37,079 nt of DNA from a virus: IMG/VR virus record IMGVR_UViG_3300032087_002697, positions 1 to 37,079 of that record, one strand, 5' to 3'. The stretch's first letter is position 1; the number at the start of each line of letters is the position of its first letter. The position numbers were made by a program, and so were the translations under genes. The notes beneath the pieces were generated by a model, which saw only the letters and a program-made list of their open reading frames with translations, was not told the DNA's origin and ran no database searches. Shown piece after piece: positions 1 to 5,385 of this stretch.

Positions 1-1
1 G

Positions 2-89
2 TGGTAGGGCTGGTGGGACTCGAACCCACAAGGAGATTTCTCTCCAGCGGGTTTTAAGCCCGCCGCGTAGACCGTTCCGCCACAGCCCC
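2..89 (-). tRNA. tRNA-Leu (anticodon UAA), CCA encoded
   Basis: Read on the minus strand, position 89 down to 2 folds as a class II tRNA. The acceptor stem GGGGCTG pairs with CAGCCCT (one G-U), the T arm is GTGGG-TTCGAGT-CCCAC, and there is a long variable arm (GGAGA/TCTCC) typical of tRNA-Leu and tRNA-Ser. The anticodon loop CTTAAAA gives anticodon UAA at 56-54. The 3' CCA is present at 4-2. It lies just downstream of a candidate structured RNA and probably shares its transcript. Confidence 0.95.
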
Positions 90-123
90 ATATTAAAGTT
101 ATAAGTTATCTAAATTGGTTCCA

Positions 124-275
124 GCATTGGGCCTGATAGGTCGCTGTCTTTACCGCGTCTCCCTCGCTAGCCAGCTTTCAACTACCTTTCGGCTAAGTGC
201 CATCCAATTATGATGGCTGTGCGTTCATGTCTGGCTTTGAACGTCAATCCTTTAAGTTATTATCAGGCCCAACGC
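124..275 (-). ncRNA. candidate structured RNA A (152 nt, homologous to RNA B)
   Basis: The ends form a 15-bp helix (275-261 with 138-124; one G-U) enclosing about 120 nt with no credible ORF. Inside are a CGTTC/GAACG hairpin (243-222), a GCCATC/GATGGC hairpin (217-199), and a short GCC-GAAA-GGU tetraloop hairpin (193-184). The loop of the first hairpin contains AGCCAG, complementary to CTGGCT at 174-169. The same elements occur in the same order in RNA B at 1321-1499, with different bases in the second and third stems, which argues for selection on structure. It sits between a stop codon and the tRNA-Leu gene. I do not recognise the class; strand is inferred from the neighbouring genes. Confidence 0.6.
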
Positions 276-281
276 ATTGAG

Positions 282-626
282 CTAAATTATTCCCTTTGCA
301 ATCGCAGCTTTTAGGTGCTTGCACTTTCCACGGAACTTAAATCCGGGGCACGAGCAAGACACTGCATTGTTCCTTGGGTTTCGCCTAACAGTGTAGGAAT
401 TGCCCTTTGAACCTTTCACTTCGGCGGTCAAGGAGGACGCTGGCGGTTCCCAAACCATCCATTTAGGAAGGTCTTCGCGGGTTGTGCCAGACGGTACTTG
501 AATCCATGTACTGCCCGCGATAGCATACGTCTTACCACTGGGGAAGGTCGCAACTGTCGGGTTTAAATGAACCTTTACGGGGAAATCAATATTGGGATAA
601 TGAGTAATTGGGTCAAATGTGTCCAT
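282..626 (-). CDS. SWIM-type zinc finger protein
   Basis: 114 residues. The C-terminus carries a CxC...CxH zinc-finger motif (C91, C93, C102, H104, in CSCPGFKFRGKCKH), characteristic of SWIM domains, which bind DNA or protein partners. The N-terminal 60 residues are beta-rich and unassigned. The start follows a GAGGTAG ribosome-binding site. It is the last protein gene before RNA A and tRNA-Leu. Its role in the phage is unknown; a small nucleic-acid-binding accessory factor is the most that can be inferred. Confidence 0.8.
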   Translation of the reverse strand: MDTFDPITHYPNIDFPVKVHLNPTVATFPSGKTYAIAGSTWIQVPSGTTREDLPKWMVWEPPASSLTAEVKGSKGNSYTVRRNPRNNAVSCSCPGFKFRGKCKHLKAAIAKGII

Positions 627-641
627 TGTCTACCTCTATCC

Positions 642-746
642 TCACAAACTGAGGGCTAGCACTAGCAGTGCGTACAAAAGTGGAGCCATGGCGAAAGCGA
701 ACACCATGTCTCGGAAACCTTCGGATTCATCATAATTGTCTTTCAT
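642..746 (-). CDS. small single-pass membrane protein (34 aa)
   Basis: A 34-residue ORF (MKDNYDESEGFRD at the start) with a charged N-terminus and a hydrophobic C-terminal helix (about residues 14-34, FAFAMAPLLYALLVLALSL). It begins 3 nt beyond the stop of the upstream HTH gene, whose last codons supply GAGGAG as ribosome-binding site, so it is probably translationally coupled. Tiny membrane proteins are common in phage early regions; no function can be assigned. Confidence 0.55.
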   Translation of the reverse strand: MKDNYDESEGFRDMVFAFAMAPLLYALLVLALSL

Positions 747-749
747 ACT

Positions 750-998
750 CTACTTTAACTCCTCGATAAGCTCGTTTAGAAAATCAACATCAATCTTTCG
801 TCGGCCAGCACCATCGCCACTTGACGCCGAAAATAAAATCTTAAGATTGACTCCGCGATCCCGATAACGCTTGGCGCGCTGGTAGACGTTTACCTTGGCT
901 GTGCCTAGCTTTTCAGCTACTTCATCCAAATTTTTGGAGGCTTGCCATACCTTGCAAAATACTTCCGCTGTCGCAACATTCCGCTTTCTATTGCCCAT
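750..998 (-). CDS. small helix-turn-helix DNA-binding protein
   Basis: 82 residues, basic N-terminus (MGNRKRN). Residues about 10-48 read as a tri-helical helix-turn-helix: a helix with VWQASKNLDEVAEKLG, then a recognition helix with KVNVYQRAKRYRDRG. This arrangement matches small phage HTH proteins that I recognise from myovirus genomes. A GGAG site lies 9 nt before the ATG. It belongs to the transcription unit started by the promoter at 1259-1287, downstream of the 73-aa gene. A transcriptional regulator is the likely role; targets are unknown. Confidence 0.75.
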   Translation of the reverse strand: MGNRKRNVATAEVFCKVWQASKNLDEVAEKLGTAKVNVYQRAKRYRDRGVNLKILFSASSGDGAGRRKIDVDFLNELIEELK

Positions 999-1009
999 TT
1001 ATCTGTCTC

Positions 1010-1231
1010 CTAACCGCAGCATGCGGGATGTGACCAGTTCTCATATTGCCAATCGCTGATTCTCTCGCTCTTACAAAGGAAATCAGTCCAATTGTTCCAA
1101 GACTCGGAGCGAGCGGGCCAGTCTGGCTTGCCATCTTGCTCGTAAACATCCTTGATAACTGGCAAATGCACAGTCTCAAATTCCTCACAAGCCTGTTCCC
1201 AAGTCATAACGCTATCCAAGTTCTTCGCCAT
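1010..1231 (-). CDS. conserved small hypothetical protein (73 aa)
   Basis: 73 residues starting MAKNLDSVMTWEQACEE, with six Trp and a C-terminal ACCG. The reading frame is open further upstream, but that extension crosses the -10 box at 1259-1264, so the ATG at 1231, preceded by GAGGAGG, is chosen. It is the first gene behind a strong promoter and is followed by the HTH gene. No family or function recognised. Confidence 0.7.
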   Translation of the reverse strand: MAKNLDSVMTWEQACEEFETVHLPVIKDVYEQDGKPDWPARSESWNNWTDFLCKSERISDWQYENWSHPACCG

Positions 1232-1258
1232 GTATGTCCTCCTCGACCTTACACACAT

Positions 1259-1287
1259 ATTATACAAAATCTCAAACCAAAAATCAA
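1259..1287 (-). promoter_or_regulatory. sigma70-type promoter, TTGATT-17-TATAAT
   Basis: -35 TTGATT (1287-1282), 17-nt spacer, perfect -10 TATAAT (1264-1259). It drives the 73-aa, HTH and membrane-protein genes. A repeat with two extra TTGACA hexamers lies directly upstream. Confidence 0.8.
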
Positions 1288-1290
1288 GAA

Positions 1291-1314
1291 CTAAATTGTC
1301 AAGCAAATGTCAAG
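1291..1314 (-). repeat. promoter-upstream repeat, copy 1 (tandem TTGACA)
   Basis: 24-nt element containing TTGACA-N5-TTGACA, placed so that the true -35 follows after 9 nt. Nearly identical copies stand at 1985-2008 and 4140-4163, each at the same distance from a promoter. Confidence 0.8.
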
Positions 1315-1320
1315 AATGAT

Positions 1321-1499
1321 AAGGCAGCCCCAAGCTACGGATTCCGCCTGTCCTTGGCGCGGGACCACCACCCCAGCCAGCCTTCGACTGCCCTAAGGCT
1401 GCGCGTTGCCTGAGAAAAGCTATGGCAACACGTCCACGTTCGTTTCTGGCTTTGAACGCTGTGTTTATACCTCTATAAAATAGGGCTTGGGACTACCTT
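1321..1499 (-). ncRNA. candidate structured RNA B (179 nt, homologous to RNA A)
   Basis: A 15-bp closing helix (1499-1485 with 1335-1321: AAGGTAGTCCCAAGC against GCTTGGGGCTGCCTT, two G-U pairs) encloses the same order of elements as RNA A. These are a CGTTC/GAACG hairpin (1458-1437), a GTTGCC/GGCAAC hairpin (1429-1405), a GCC-TTAG-GGC hairpin (1399-1390), and CTGGCT (1380-1375), complementary to AGCCAG in the first loop (1451-1446). A 3' segment AAGGACAGGCG resembles AAAGACAGCG of RNA A. It lies between the stop at 1549 and the promoter at 1287-1259. Together with the remaining 50 nt up to 1549, this stretch holds no convincing protein gene. Confidence 0.6.
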
Positions 1500-1548
1500 A
1501 TCAAACTATAGTTCATAATTTACGATAACTGAGCCTGTCTGCGGTATA

Positions 1549-1734
1549 TCATGCACCTCTCGTGGGTGTTGGTGGGGGTCCGACAACGGAAGACGGGGTT
1601 GAACCCGGTCTTTGGACTCCCGCTGTCGTCTTTGCTCGTTGATTCTTTCGATTATCCAAGGCTGCACTGGTTTTGCCCCCTAAAGTAACTAGTGGTGCAA
1701 ATGTAAAGGTTCCATCTAGATTTTCAAGAATCAC
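1549..1734 (-). CDS. small hypothetical protein, Pro/Thr-rich tail (61 aa)
   Basis: 61 residues with a GTG start that overlaps the stop of the preceding gene (GTGA) and a GGGAGA site 4 nt upstream. The N-terminus (MILENLDGTFTFAPLVTL) reads like a short beta-strand protein. The tail is low-complexity and rich in Pro, Thr and Ser, so the real protein could be shorter or non-functional. Support is mainly positional; no homolog recognised. Confidence 0.45.
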   Translation of the reverse strand: MILENLDGTFTFAPLVTLGGKTSAALDNRKNQRAKTTAGVQRPGSTPSSVVGPPPTPTRGA

Positions 1735-1907
1735 TTTGTCTCCCGCTTGATGAGCACAAGGTCGTCTTCACGAACAATTGAGCTACTACCTCGGTTATTG
1801 CCCTTGACCCAACGGACGTTCCAGCAATAGGAAACCGCTGGTCGCTCGGAGATGAATCCGATATTGCTGCGGGAACCCTTCTTATAAACAAAATTGCCAA
1901 TTCGCAT
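1731..1907 (-). CDS. small SH3-like/KOW-type hypothetical protein (58 aa)
   Basis: 58 residues, MRIGNFVYKKGSRSNIGFIS at the N-terminus and ending DDLVLIKRETK. The pattern (RIGxFVYxKxSxxNIGFI then WxVRWVKG then EDDLVLI) resembles the small SH3-barrel proteins frequent in phages, such as the one at 35562-35753. A GAGGTAAG site precedes the ATG. It is the first gene after the promoter at 1953-1981 and is coupled to the next gene by a GTGA overlap. Function unknown. Confidence 0.65.
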   Translation of the reverse strand: MRIGNFVYKKGSRSNIGFISERPAVSYCWNVRWVKGNNRGSSSIVREDDLVLIKRETK

Positions 1908-1952
1908 TTCTTACCTCTACTGTTTGTGGGACGACGCCCGATTTGTATACAC

Positions 1953-1981
1953 ATTATACGCGATGTGTGACGCGATGTCAA
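1953..1981 (-). promoter_or_regulatory. consensus sigma70 promoter, TTGACA-17-TATAAT
   Basis: -35 TTGACA (1981-1976), 17-nt spacer, -10 TATAAT (1958-1953): a perfect match to the bacterial housekeeping consensus. The -10 context CATCGCGTATAATGT is shared with the promoter at 4108-4136, which suggests co-regulation as early promoters. Confidence 0.85.
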
Positions 1982-1984
1982 TCA

Positions 1985-2008
1985 TTAAATTGTCAAGCAA
2001 ATGTCAAG
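1985..2008 (-). repeat. promoter-upstream repeat, copy 2 (tandem TTGACA)
   Basis: Same element as 1291-1314: TTGACA-N5-TTGACA followed after 9 nt by the -35 of the promoter at 1953-1981. Confidence 0.8.
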
Positions 2009-2013
2009 AGTAA

Positions 2014-2135
2014 AAAGTGCAGGGTTACCGCCTGTTCTCCCGTGAAGGTCGAGGACGGGAATCTAACCCTCTAGGGACTTGAGACATGGCCACGTCGCGC
2101 TGGCGTTCCAAGTGAACCCGTTCACCCTGCACTTT
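2014..2135 (-). ncRNA. candidate structured RNA C (122 nt)
   Basis: A perfect 12-bp closing helix (2135-2124 AAAGTGCAGGGT with 2025-2014 ACCCTGCACTTT) surrounds a GC-rich core. The core can form GAA-CGGG-TTC, a GCCA/TGGC hairpin enclosed by ACTTG/CAAGT, and a 7-bp stem TTCCCGT/ACGGGAG. The 3' part (GAACAGGCGGTAACC) resembles the 3' part of RNA B (GACAGGCGGAATCC). It occupies the same type of site as RNA B: right after a stop codon (2143) and before a promoter with its repeat. A run of five T at the 3' edge means it could partly act as a terminator. Confidence 0.5.
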
Positions 2136-2142
2136 AACTTGT

Positions 2143-2241
2143 TTACTCCCAGAGTGTGTACATTATCAGCATAGCAACGACCAAACTAACGAAAAACCAG
2201 CCAACAGCTAACCCAACTCCTGCGAGCATTTGCAAAGACAT
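2143..2241 (-). CDS. small single-pass membrane protein (32 aa)
   Basis: 32 residues starting MSLQMLAGVGLAVGW, hydrophobic almost throughout, ending MYTLWE: one predicted transmembrane helix. AAGGAAAA precedes the ATG. It lies between a 62-aa coiled-coil gene and RNA C. A second small membrane protein of this region is at 642-746. Function unknown. Confidence 0.55.
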   Translation of the reverse strand: MSLQMLAGVGLAVGWFFVSLVVAMLIMYTLWE

Positions 2242-2263
2242 TTGTTTTTTCCTTTATAATCTC

Positions 2264-2452
2264 TTATTGATAATTTGTCCAACTTTCAATATTCTTCAAT
2301 CGACGACAAGAGTTCTTGACAGAAACAATCTCTCTTCCTAGACTTTCGCGTGTGATAGAGTCTAGCTCTGATAAATTAATTAATTCTTCCATTTGCTTCA
2401 AAGTCGTGCTAAGACTTGAGATAATGGACCACAATAGCATTGATGAAGTCAT
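2264..2452 (-). CDS. small alpha-helical hypothetical protein (62 aa)
   Basis: 62 residues, strongly helical with heptad-like leucines (SSLSTTLKQMEELINLSELD). The start follows CAGGATGG, a weak ribosome-binding site. It shares the intergenic region 2453-2531 with the divergent plus-strand HNH gene. No family recognised; existence is supported by composition and orientation only. Confidence 0.5.
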   Translation of the reverse strand: MTSSMLLWSIISSLSTTLKQMEELINLSELDSITRESLGREIVSVKNSCRRLKNIESWTNYQ

Positions 2453-2489
2453 TTAACCATCCTGTTTTAGAAAATTCTTGCCATTTACT

Positions 2490-2524
2490 CAATGGTTAAA
2501 CTATTTACTTATAACCATTGGGAG
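2490..2524 (+). promoter_or_regulatory. inverted repeat with CTATTTA loop next to the HNH ribosome-binding site
   Basis: CAATGGTTA (2490-2498) and TAACCATTG (2512-2520) form a 9-bp stem with a 13-nt loop that contains CTATTTA (2501-2507). The ribosome-binding site GGGAG (2520-2524) abuts the 3' arm, and the ATG follows at 2532. The layout recalls T4 homing endonuclease genes, where a hairpin masks the site in readthrough RNA and a late promoter lies inside the hairpin. That role is inference. Confidence 0.45.
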
Positions 2525-2531
2525 ATGAATA

Positions 2532-3068
2532 ATGAACGAACAAAAATTACAAAGTTTAGTCGAACAAGGAATGTCCATTCGCAAACTGGCTTTACACTTT
2601 GAATGTGCGCCAGCAACTATAAGACACTGGCTCAAGAAATACAACTTAAAAACTAAAAACCTATCTTTTAAAGATGGTTACTCTAACTCTGGTCCATCAA
2701 CAATGAACGACACTGAAAAATATTGCCCTTCCTGCGATATTTGGAAGCCACATGGCGATTTTTATCTTCGCAAAACCAGAAATAATCAACTGTCTGGTTG
2801 GTGTAAGGTTTGTAGTAAGGAATCCGCTCGCCTGCGTCAAAGAGAGACTAAAAGAAAAGCAATCATGTATAAAGGTGGGTGCTGCGAAAAATGTGGATAT
2901 GACCGTTGTTTAGCAGCACTTGAGTTTCATCATACCGACCCGGCTCTAAAAGATCCAAGTTGGGATACTATGAAAACTCGTACTTTTGATGCAATAAAAA
3001 AAGAAATAGATAAGTGTATCCTACTATGCTCAAACTGTCACAGAGAAGAGCATCACCTGACCAACTGA
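2532..3068 (+). CDS. HNH homing endonuclease with N-terminal HTH
   Basis: 178 residues and the only plus-strand gene. Residues 1-40 form a helix-turn-helix (SIRKLALHFECAPATIRHWL). Residues 65-94 form a zinc ribbon (C65, C68, C91, C94). Residues 118-175 form the HNH nuclease domain: C118/C121, catalytic-type HH at 133-134, and CSNCH at 166-170. This is the architecture of free-standing phage HNH endonucleases, selfish genes that cut unoccupied alleles and spread by recombination. Its final codons and stop lie inside a tRNA-like sequence (3057-3079). Opposite orientation and independent control sequences fit a mobile insertion. Confidence 0.9.
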   Translation: MNEQKLQSLVEQGMSIRKLALHFECAPATIRHWLKKYNLKTKNLSFKDGYSNSGPSTMNDTEKYCPSCDIWKPHGDFYLRKTRNNQLSGWCKVCSKESARLRQRETKRKAIMYKGGCCEKCGYDRCLAALEFHHTDPALKDPSWDTMKTRTFDAIKKEIDKCILLCSNCHREEHHLTN

Positions 3069-3079
3069 GCTAAGAGCCC
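3057..3079 (-). pseudogene. tRNA 5' fragment (acceptor strand plus D-arm start)
   Basis: On the minus strand 3079-3057 reads GGGCTCT-TA-GCTC-AGTTGGTCAG, the canonical first 23 nt of a tRNA. No anticodon arm, T arm or 3' acceptor strand follows in the 600 nt downstream, which are occupied by the HNH gene. I read it as a tRNA remnant or a short captured segment at the endonuclease insertion point. Confidence 0.5.
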
Positions 3080-3086
3080 GGTAGGG

Positions 3087-3290
3087 CTATCTGCCTGCCC
3101 ACAAAGCGTCTTCCCGAGTCATCATCGGAGCATAAGCTCCCTTATTGAATGCCGGGGCAGAGCAACGTGCTCGATGACTCGCGATGCGACCTGCCCTAGA
3201 GTCCCCACACTCTAGGCACAAGTGATAGCCCAGTTCAAACCTTTTGATTGAGTATTCCTCTCCACACAATTTACATTCTGCAACCTTCAT
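3087..3290 (-). CDS. conserved phage zinc-ribbon protein (67 aa)
   Basis: 67 residues with two CxxC pairs (CKLCGEEY near the start and CLECG about 20 residues later), forming a four-cysteine zinc ribbon. A conserved C-terminal part includes CSAPAFNKGAYAPM. I recognise very similar proteins (CGEEYSIKRFELGYH, APAFNKGAY) from many T4-like and marine phages, always unassigned. Its ATG overlaps the stop of the upstream gene (TAATG). Zinc binding is predicted; function unknown. Confidence 0.8.
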   Translation of the reverse strand: MKVAECKLCGEEYSIKRFELGYHLCLECGDSRAGRIASHRARCSAPAFNKGAYAPMMTREDALWAGR

Positions 3291-3649
3291 TATGCCCCCT
3301 CTGCGTACACAATCCCATATTCAGTAAAGTAGTTCTCAGGATGATCATCGTAAATATAGCCTCGAATGGCGCTTTTGGTGCGAGTCTCTGGTGCCTTGAG
3401 AGAAGCGGGCCGGAAGATGGCACCGTCTTTGCGGCGAACAAAGCCGAAAATACGCGAGCTATTTCCTGACCATCCATGAAAATCGTCCACAAAGATTTTC
3501 CAGTATACACGTCCTTTTTGGACGCGGACTCGTTTCTCACGCTTGTGGACAGCCAAAGCATCCTTGCTATCTAGCATATTTTGAATAAGGCCAGTAAATT
3601 TGCTGAAATACCACTCAATTTCTTCATTTGTACGTTCTTCCATGATCAT
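3290..3649 (-). CDS. conserved phage hypothetical protein (119 aa)
   Basis: 119 residues. The C-terminal two thirds matches a widespread phage family whose hallmark is a beta-hairpin (VYWKIFVDD, RIFGFVRRKDGAIFRPAS) followed by LKAPETRTKSAIRGYIYDDH. Related proteins have 'DGxILKxASWKxPAKxARGNIYD'. No catalytic motif is visible. It overlaps the upstream gene by 4 nt and is joined to the zinc-ribbon gene by TAATG, so the three form one operon behind the promoter at 4108-4136. Confidence 0.75.
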   Translation of the reverse strand: MIMEERTNEEIEWYFSKFTGLIQNMLDSKDALAVHKREKRVRVQKGRVYWKIFVDDFHGWSGNSSRIFGFVRRKDGAIFRPASLKAPETRTKSAIRGYIYDDHPENYFTEYGIVYAEGA

Positions 3650-4086
3650 CCCATAGTGTAAGCAACAGTAGGCGTAAAACCAATAATATTAACAATGTTT
3701 TTTCCAATGGCATCGACTGTCCAGCCAGCCTCAAAATGTTCCTCGGGTGCGTCAAGATATAGGTCCAACCACTCTTGTAGGCTAGCGACCTTTGCGCTAC
3801 CCGGTCCAGCCAATTCACCGAGCGCCCAAGAAACCAAGGTTTCAGCCCCAATTAGCTCAACGGCCTCACTACGGTCCTCATTGATATGGTTTTCCCAGAA
3901 GTCGCGTGCGTATTGTCCAGCGTCTTCCTCGCTTTTGAACAAAAGCACAGATGTGGAATATGTGTCCCCATCAGAAAAGCACTTTTCAATCTCCACTTCC
4001 GCGTAGTCGCCGCAATCATTACATGCCGACTCAGCCAGCATGTGCATCTTAGTTTCTCTACCGTCACTTAACTTAATGAAAGACAC
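3646..4086 (-). CDS. hypothetical acidic protein (146 aa)
   Basis: 146 residues, acidic, with one CxxC (ACNDCGDY, about residues 21-28) and a possible ferredoxin-like first half (VEIEKCF, STSVLLFKSEEDAGQYARDF). It is the first gene downstream of the promoter at 4108-4136. No homologous family is recognised; it may be an early accessory protein. Confidence 0.65.
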   Translation of the reverse strand: MSFIKLSDGRETKMHMLAESACNDCGDYAEVEIEKCFSDGDTYSTSVLLFKSEEDAGQYARDFWENHINEDRSEAVELIGAETLVSWALGELAGPGSAKVASLQEWLDLYLDAPEEHFEAGWTVDAIGKNIVNIIGFTPTVAYTMG

Positions 4087-4107
4087 CTAACCTCCAACTG
4101 TCTATAC

Positions 4108-4136
4108 ATTATACGCGATGTTGAACCCAAAGTCAA
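4108..4136 (-). promoter_or_regulatory. sigma70-type promoter, TTGACT-17-TATAAT
   Basis: -35 TTGACT (4136-4131), 17-nt spacer, -10 TATAAT (4113-4108) with the CATCGCGTATAATGT context also found at 1953-1981. It drives the operon 4086-3087. Confidence 0.8.
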
Positions 4137-4139
4137 CAA

Positions 4140-4163
4140 CTAAATTGTCAAGGAAATGTCAAG
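4140..4163 (-). repeat. promoter-upstream repeat, copy 3 (tandem TTGACA)
   Basis: Same 24-nt element as 1291-1314 with one base changed (TTTCC instead of TTTGC between the TTGACA hexamers). It overlaps the last codons of the gene ending at 4159. Confidence 0.8.
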
Positions 4164-4308
4164 CCTCGATAGGGTCCATGGTCATCCACCACAAAAGTAG
4201 GTGTTCAAACTTAAGTTCCACGTTTTGACTCTGCATCAATTCGTCAGCAATTTCAATAATTTCTGTTGCCGCTTCAAGTTCTTCTTTGCCGATAACGTAG
4301 GTATGCAT
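4159..4308 (-). CDS. small hypothetical protein (49 aa)
   Basis: 49 residues from the ATG at 4308 (MHTYVIGKEELEAATEII), preceded by AAGGGA at 8-nt spacing. An alternative GTG at 4341, coupled by GTGA to a tiny upstream ORF, would add 11 residues. The protein is helical and acidic and ends LLLWWMTMDPIEA. No family recognised. Confidence 0.55.
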   Translation of the reverse strand: MHTYVIGKEELEAATEIIEIADELMQSQNVELKFEHLLLWWMTMDPIEA

Positions 4309-4337
4309 TGGAAATATCCCTTTTTTGTCTGATTTGC

Positions 4338-4424
4338 TCACGGTTGGACAATCCTCCCGCGTTCAGTCATAAATGTAACCACATGGACCCTCATCGTCAA
4401 GTCGTGTTTACATTTCTTTGACAT
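4338..4424 (-). CDS. possible 28-aa ORF
   Basis: A 28-residue ORF starting MSKKCKHDLTMRV, preceded by GAGGG, ending in a TGA that overlaps a GTG of the next frame. It fills the gap between the nucleotidyltransferase gene and the 49-aa gene. Evidence is limited to the start signal and close packing; it may be untranslated leader. Confidence 0.3.
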   Translation of the reverse strand: MSKKCKHDLTMRVHVVTFMTERGRIVQP

Positions 4425-4431
4425 ATTTCCC

Positions 4432-5373
4432 TCAATCTTTAACGGTCATCATCGAATCATAGGCTTTAACCTTGAGATCCGACAATCTTTGTAGCTCCTC
4501 ACTTCTGCGAAGCACCTTGAAAGCTAGGTTTTCAACAGAAAATTGACCTGCGCCCTCAAGCCCTGTTTTACGCATGTTCCGTATCTTTGCCTTTAATCGG
4601 TCAATTGCGTCTAATACTTTATCTTCTTCGCCCTCGTCCATCATTCTCTGGATATCATCGATTCTATCTGAAATATCTTGGGCTTTCTTCTCGATGTTTG
4701 CATAGTCGATACTGGCTGCTTCTGGTTTGGGCTCCGTAAGCCACTTATCGTCTTTGACTGAGTAAACACCAGTTGAAAGGTGCGGTTCGTTTGTATCTTG
4801 GAAGTAAATTTCTACTTCATAATCGCTCATGTAAATATCATGAGTGTTGTTCCAATTGGTTTGGAGGTTCTTAAAAAACTGAGCTACAAGCTCTTCATTC
4901 TCGTCCACCTTTGTGAAGTCGAGTAAGATGTGCAAGTCAACATCAGAATACTTTGACCAATTGTAGTTTGCCAAAGAGCCGGTTAAAGTTATGTCTTCGA
5001 CGTCTAAATCAAACGGAAGATCGATAAGAAAGTCTTTTACAATTTTTAGAAGGGCTTCCCTAACCTCTGGTTTAATTTTGTTGTCTTCCCAGATTGTTGG
5101 TTCAAGCTCATCATTCACCTCAAAAGATTTCAATGCTTTCTGGCTTACCTTTTCTTGCAAGCCCTCAAACCTAAGCTTTGACGTGCCAAACCTTTTAATT
5201 TTACCAGTATACGGTGGACCACTCGCCTTGTTTTTGATGCCGCCTGAGGTTGTATAAATATCATTTCGGCGGCGCTGTGCTTTGTAACGCTTTTGTGCAG
5301 CAGACTTAAACGGGGTTTGTTCCACCGCTTCCGTAATTCTTTGATAGTTTTTCCACTTTCGTTCAAAAGACAT
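4432..5373 (-). CDS. nucleotidyltransferase-fold protein with leader-like N-terminus
   Basis: 313 residues. The centre carries the pol-beta-type nucleotidyltransferase signature GS-x10-DVD (G132, S133, D144, D146), with a possible third acidic residue in DYEVEIYF. Such enzymes transfer NMP groups to proteins, RNA or small molecules. The first 20 residues (MSFERKWKNYQRITEAVE) are amphipathic with aromatic and Glu positions like the leaders of downstream genes. They are followed by a basic linker (residues 25-70, rich in K/R). The C-terminal third is coiled coil. It heads the leader-protein array. The target is unknown; a packaged and injected modifier of host components is an inference from the T4 precedent. 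Confidence 0.75.
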   Translation of the reverse strand: MSFERKWKNYQRITEAVEQTPFKSAAQKRYKAQRRRNDIYTTSGGIKNKASGPPYTGKIKRFGTSKLRFEGLQEKVSQKALKSFEVNDELEPTIWEDNKIKPEVREALLKIVKDFLIDLPFDLDVEDITLTGSLANYNWSKYSDVDLHILLDFTKVDENEELVAQFFKNLQTNWNNTHDIYMSDYEVEIYFQDTNEPHLSTGVYSVKDDKWLTEPKPEAASIDYANIEKKAQDISDRIDDIQRMMDEGEEDKVLDAIDRLKAKIRNMRKTGLEGAGQFSVENLAFKVLRRSEELQRLSDLKVKAYDSMMTVKD

Positions 5374-5385
5374 AATTTGTAATTC

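Noticed and set aside
124-275. Reading RNA A as a hammerhead ribozyme, because CCTGATA resembles the CUGANGA core
   Set aside because: The required GAAA segment and the three-helix junction are not in register; the long closing helix and conserved loop pairing point to another structure.
1046-1294. Open frames on the plus strand opposite the minus-strand genes, here and throughout the window (for example opposite groEL and the polymerase)
   Set aside because: They lie opposite genes with clear homology or start signals, have no ribosome-binding sites, and encode low-quality proteins rich in Ser, Leu and Cys.
2014-2135. RNA C as a tRNA, because GAGGGTTAGATTCCC looks like a T arm
   Set aside because: The conserved C of the T loop is missing, there is no acceptor stem with CCA of normal length, and an alternative 7-bp stem uses the same bases.
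3070-3086. AGCCC-TACC-GGGCT hairpin after the HNH gene as a terminator
   Set aside because: The stem is only 5 bp and no T run follows on either strand; it overlaps the tRNA-like fragment.
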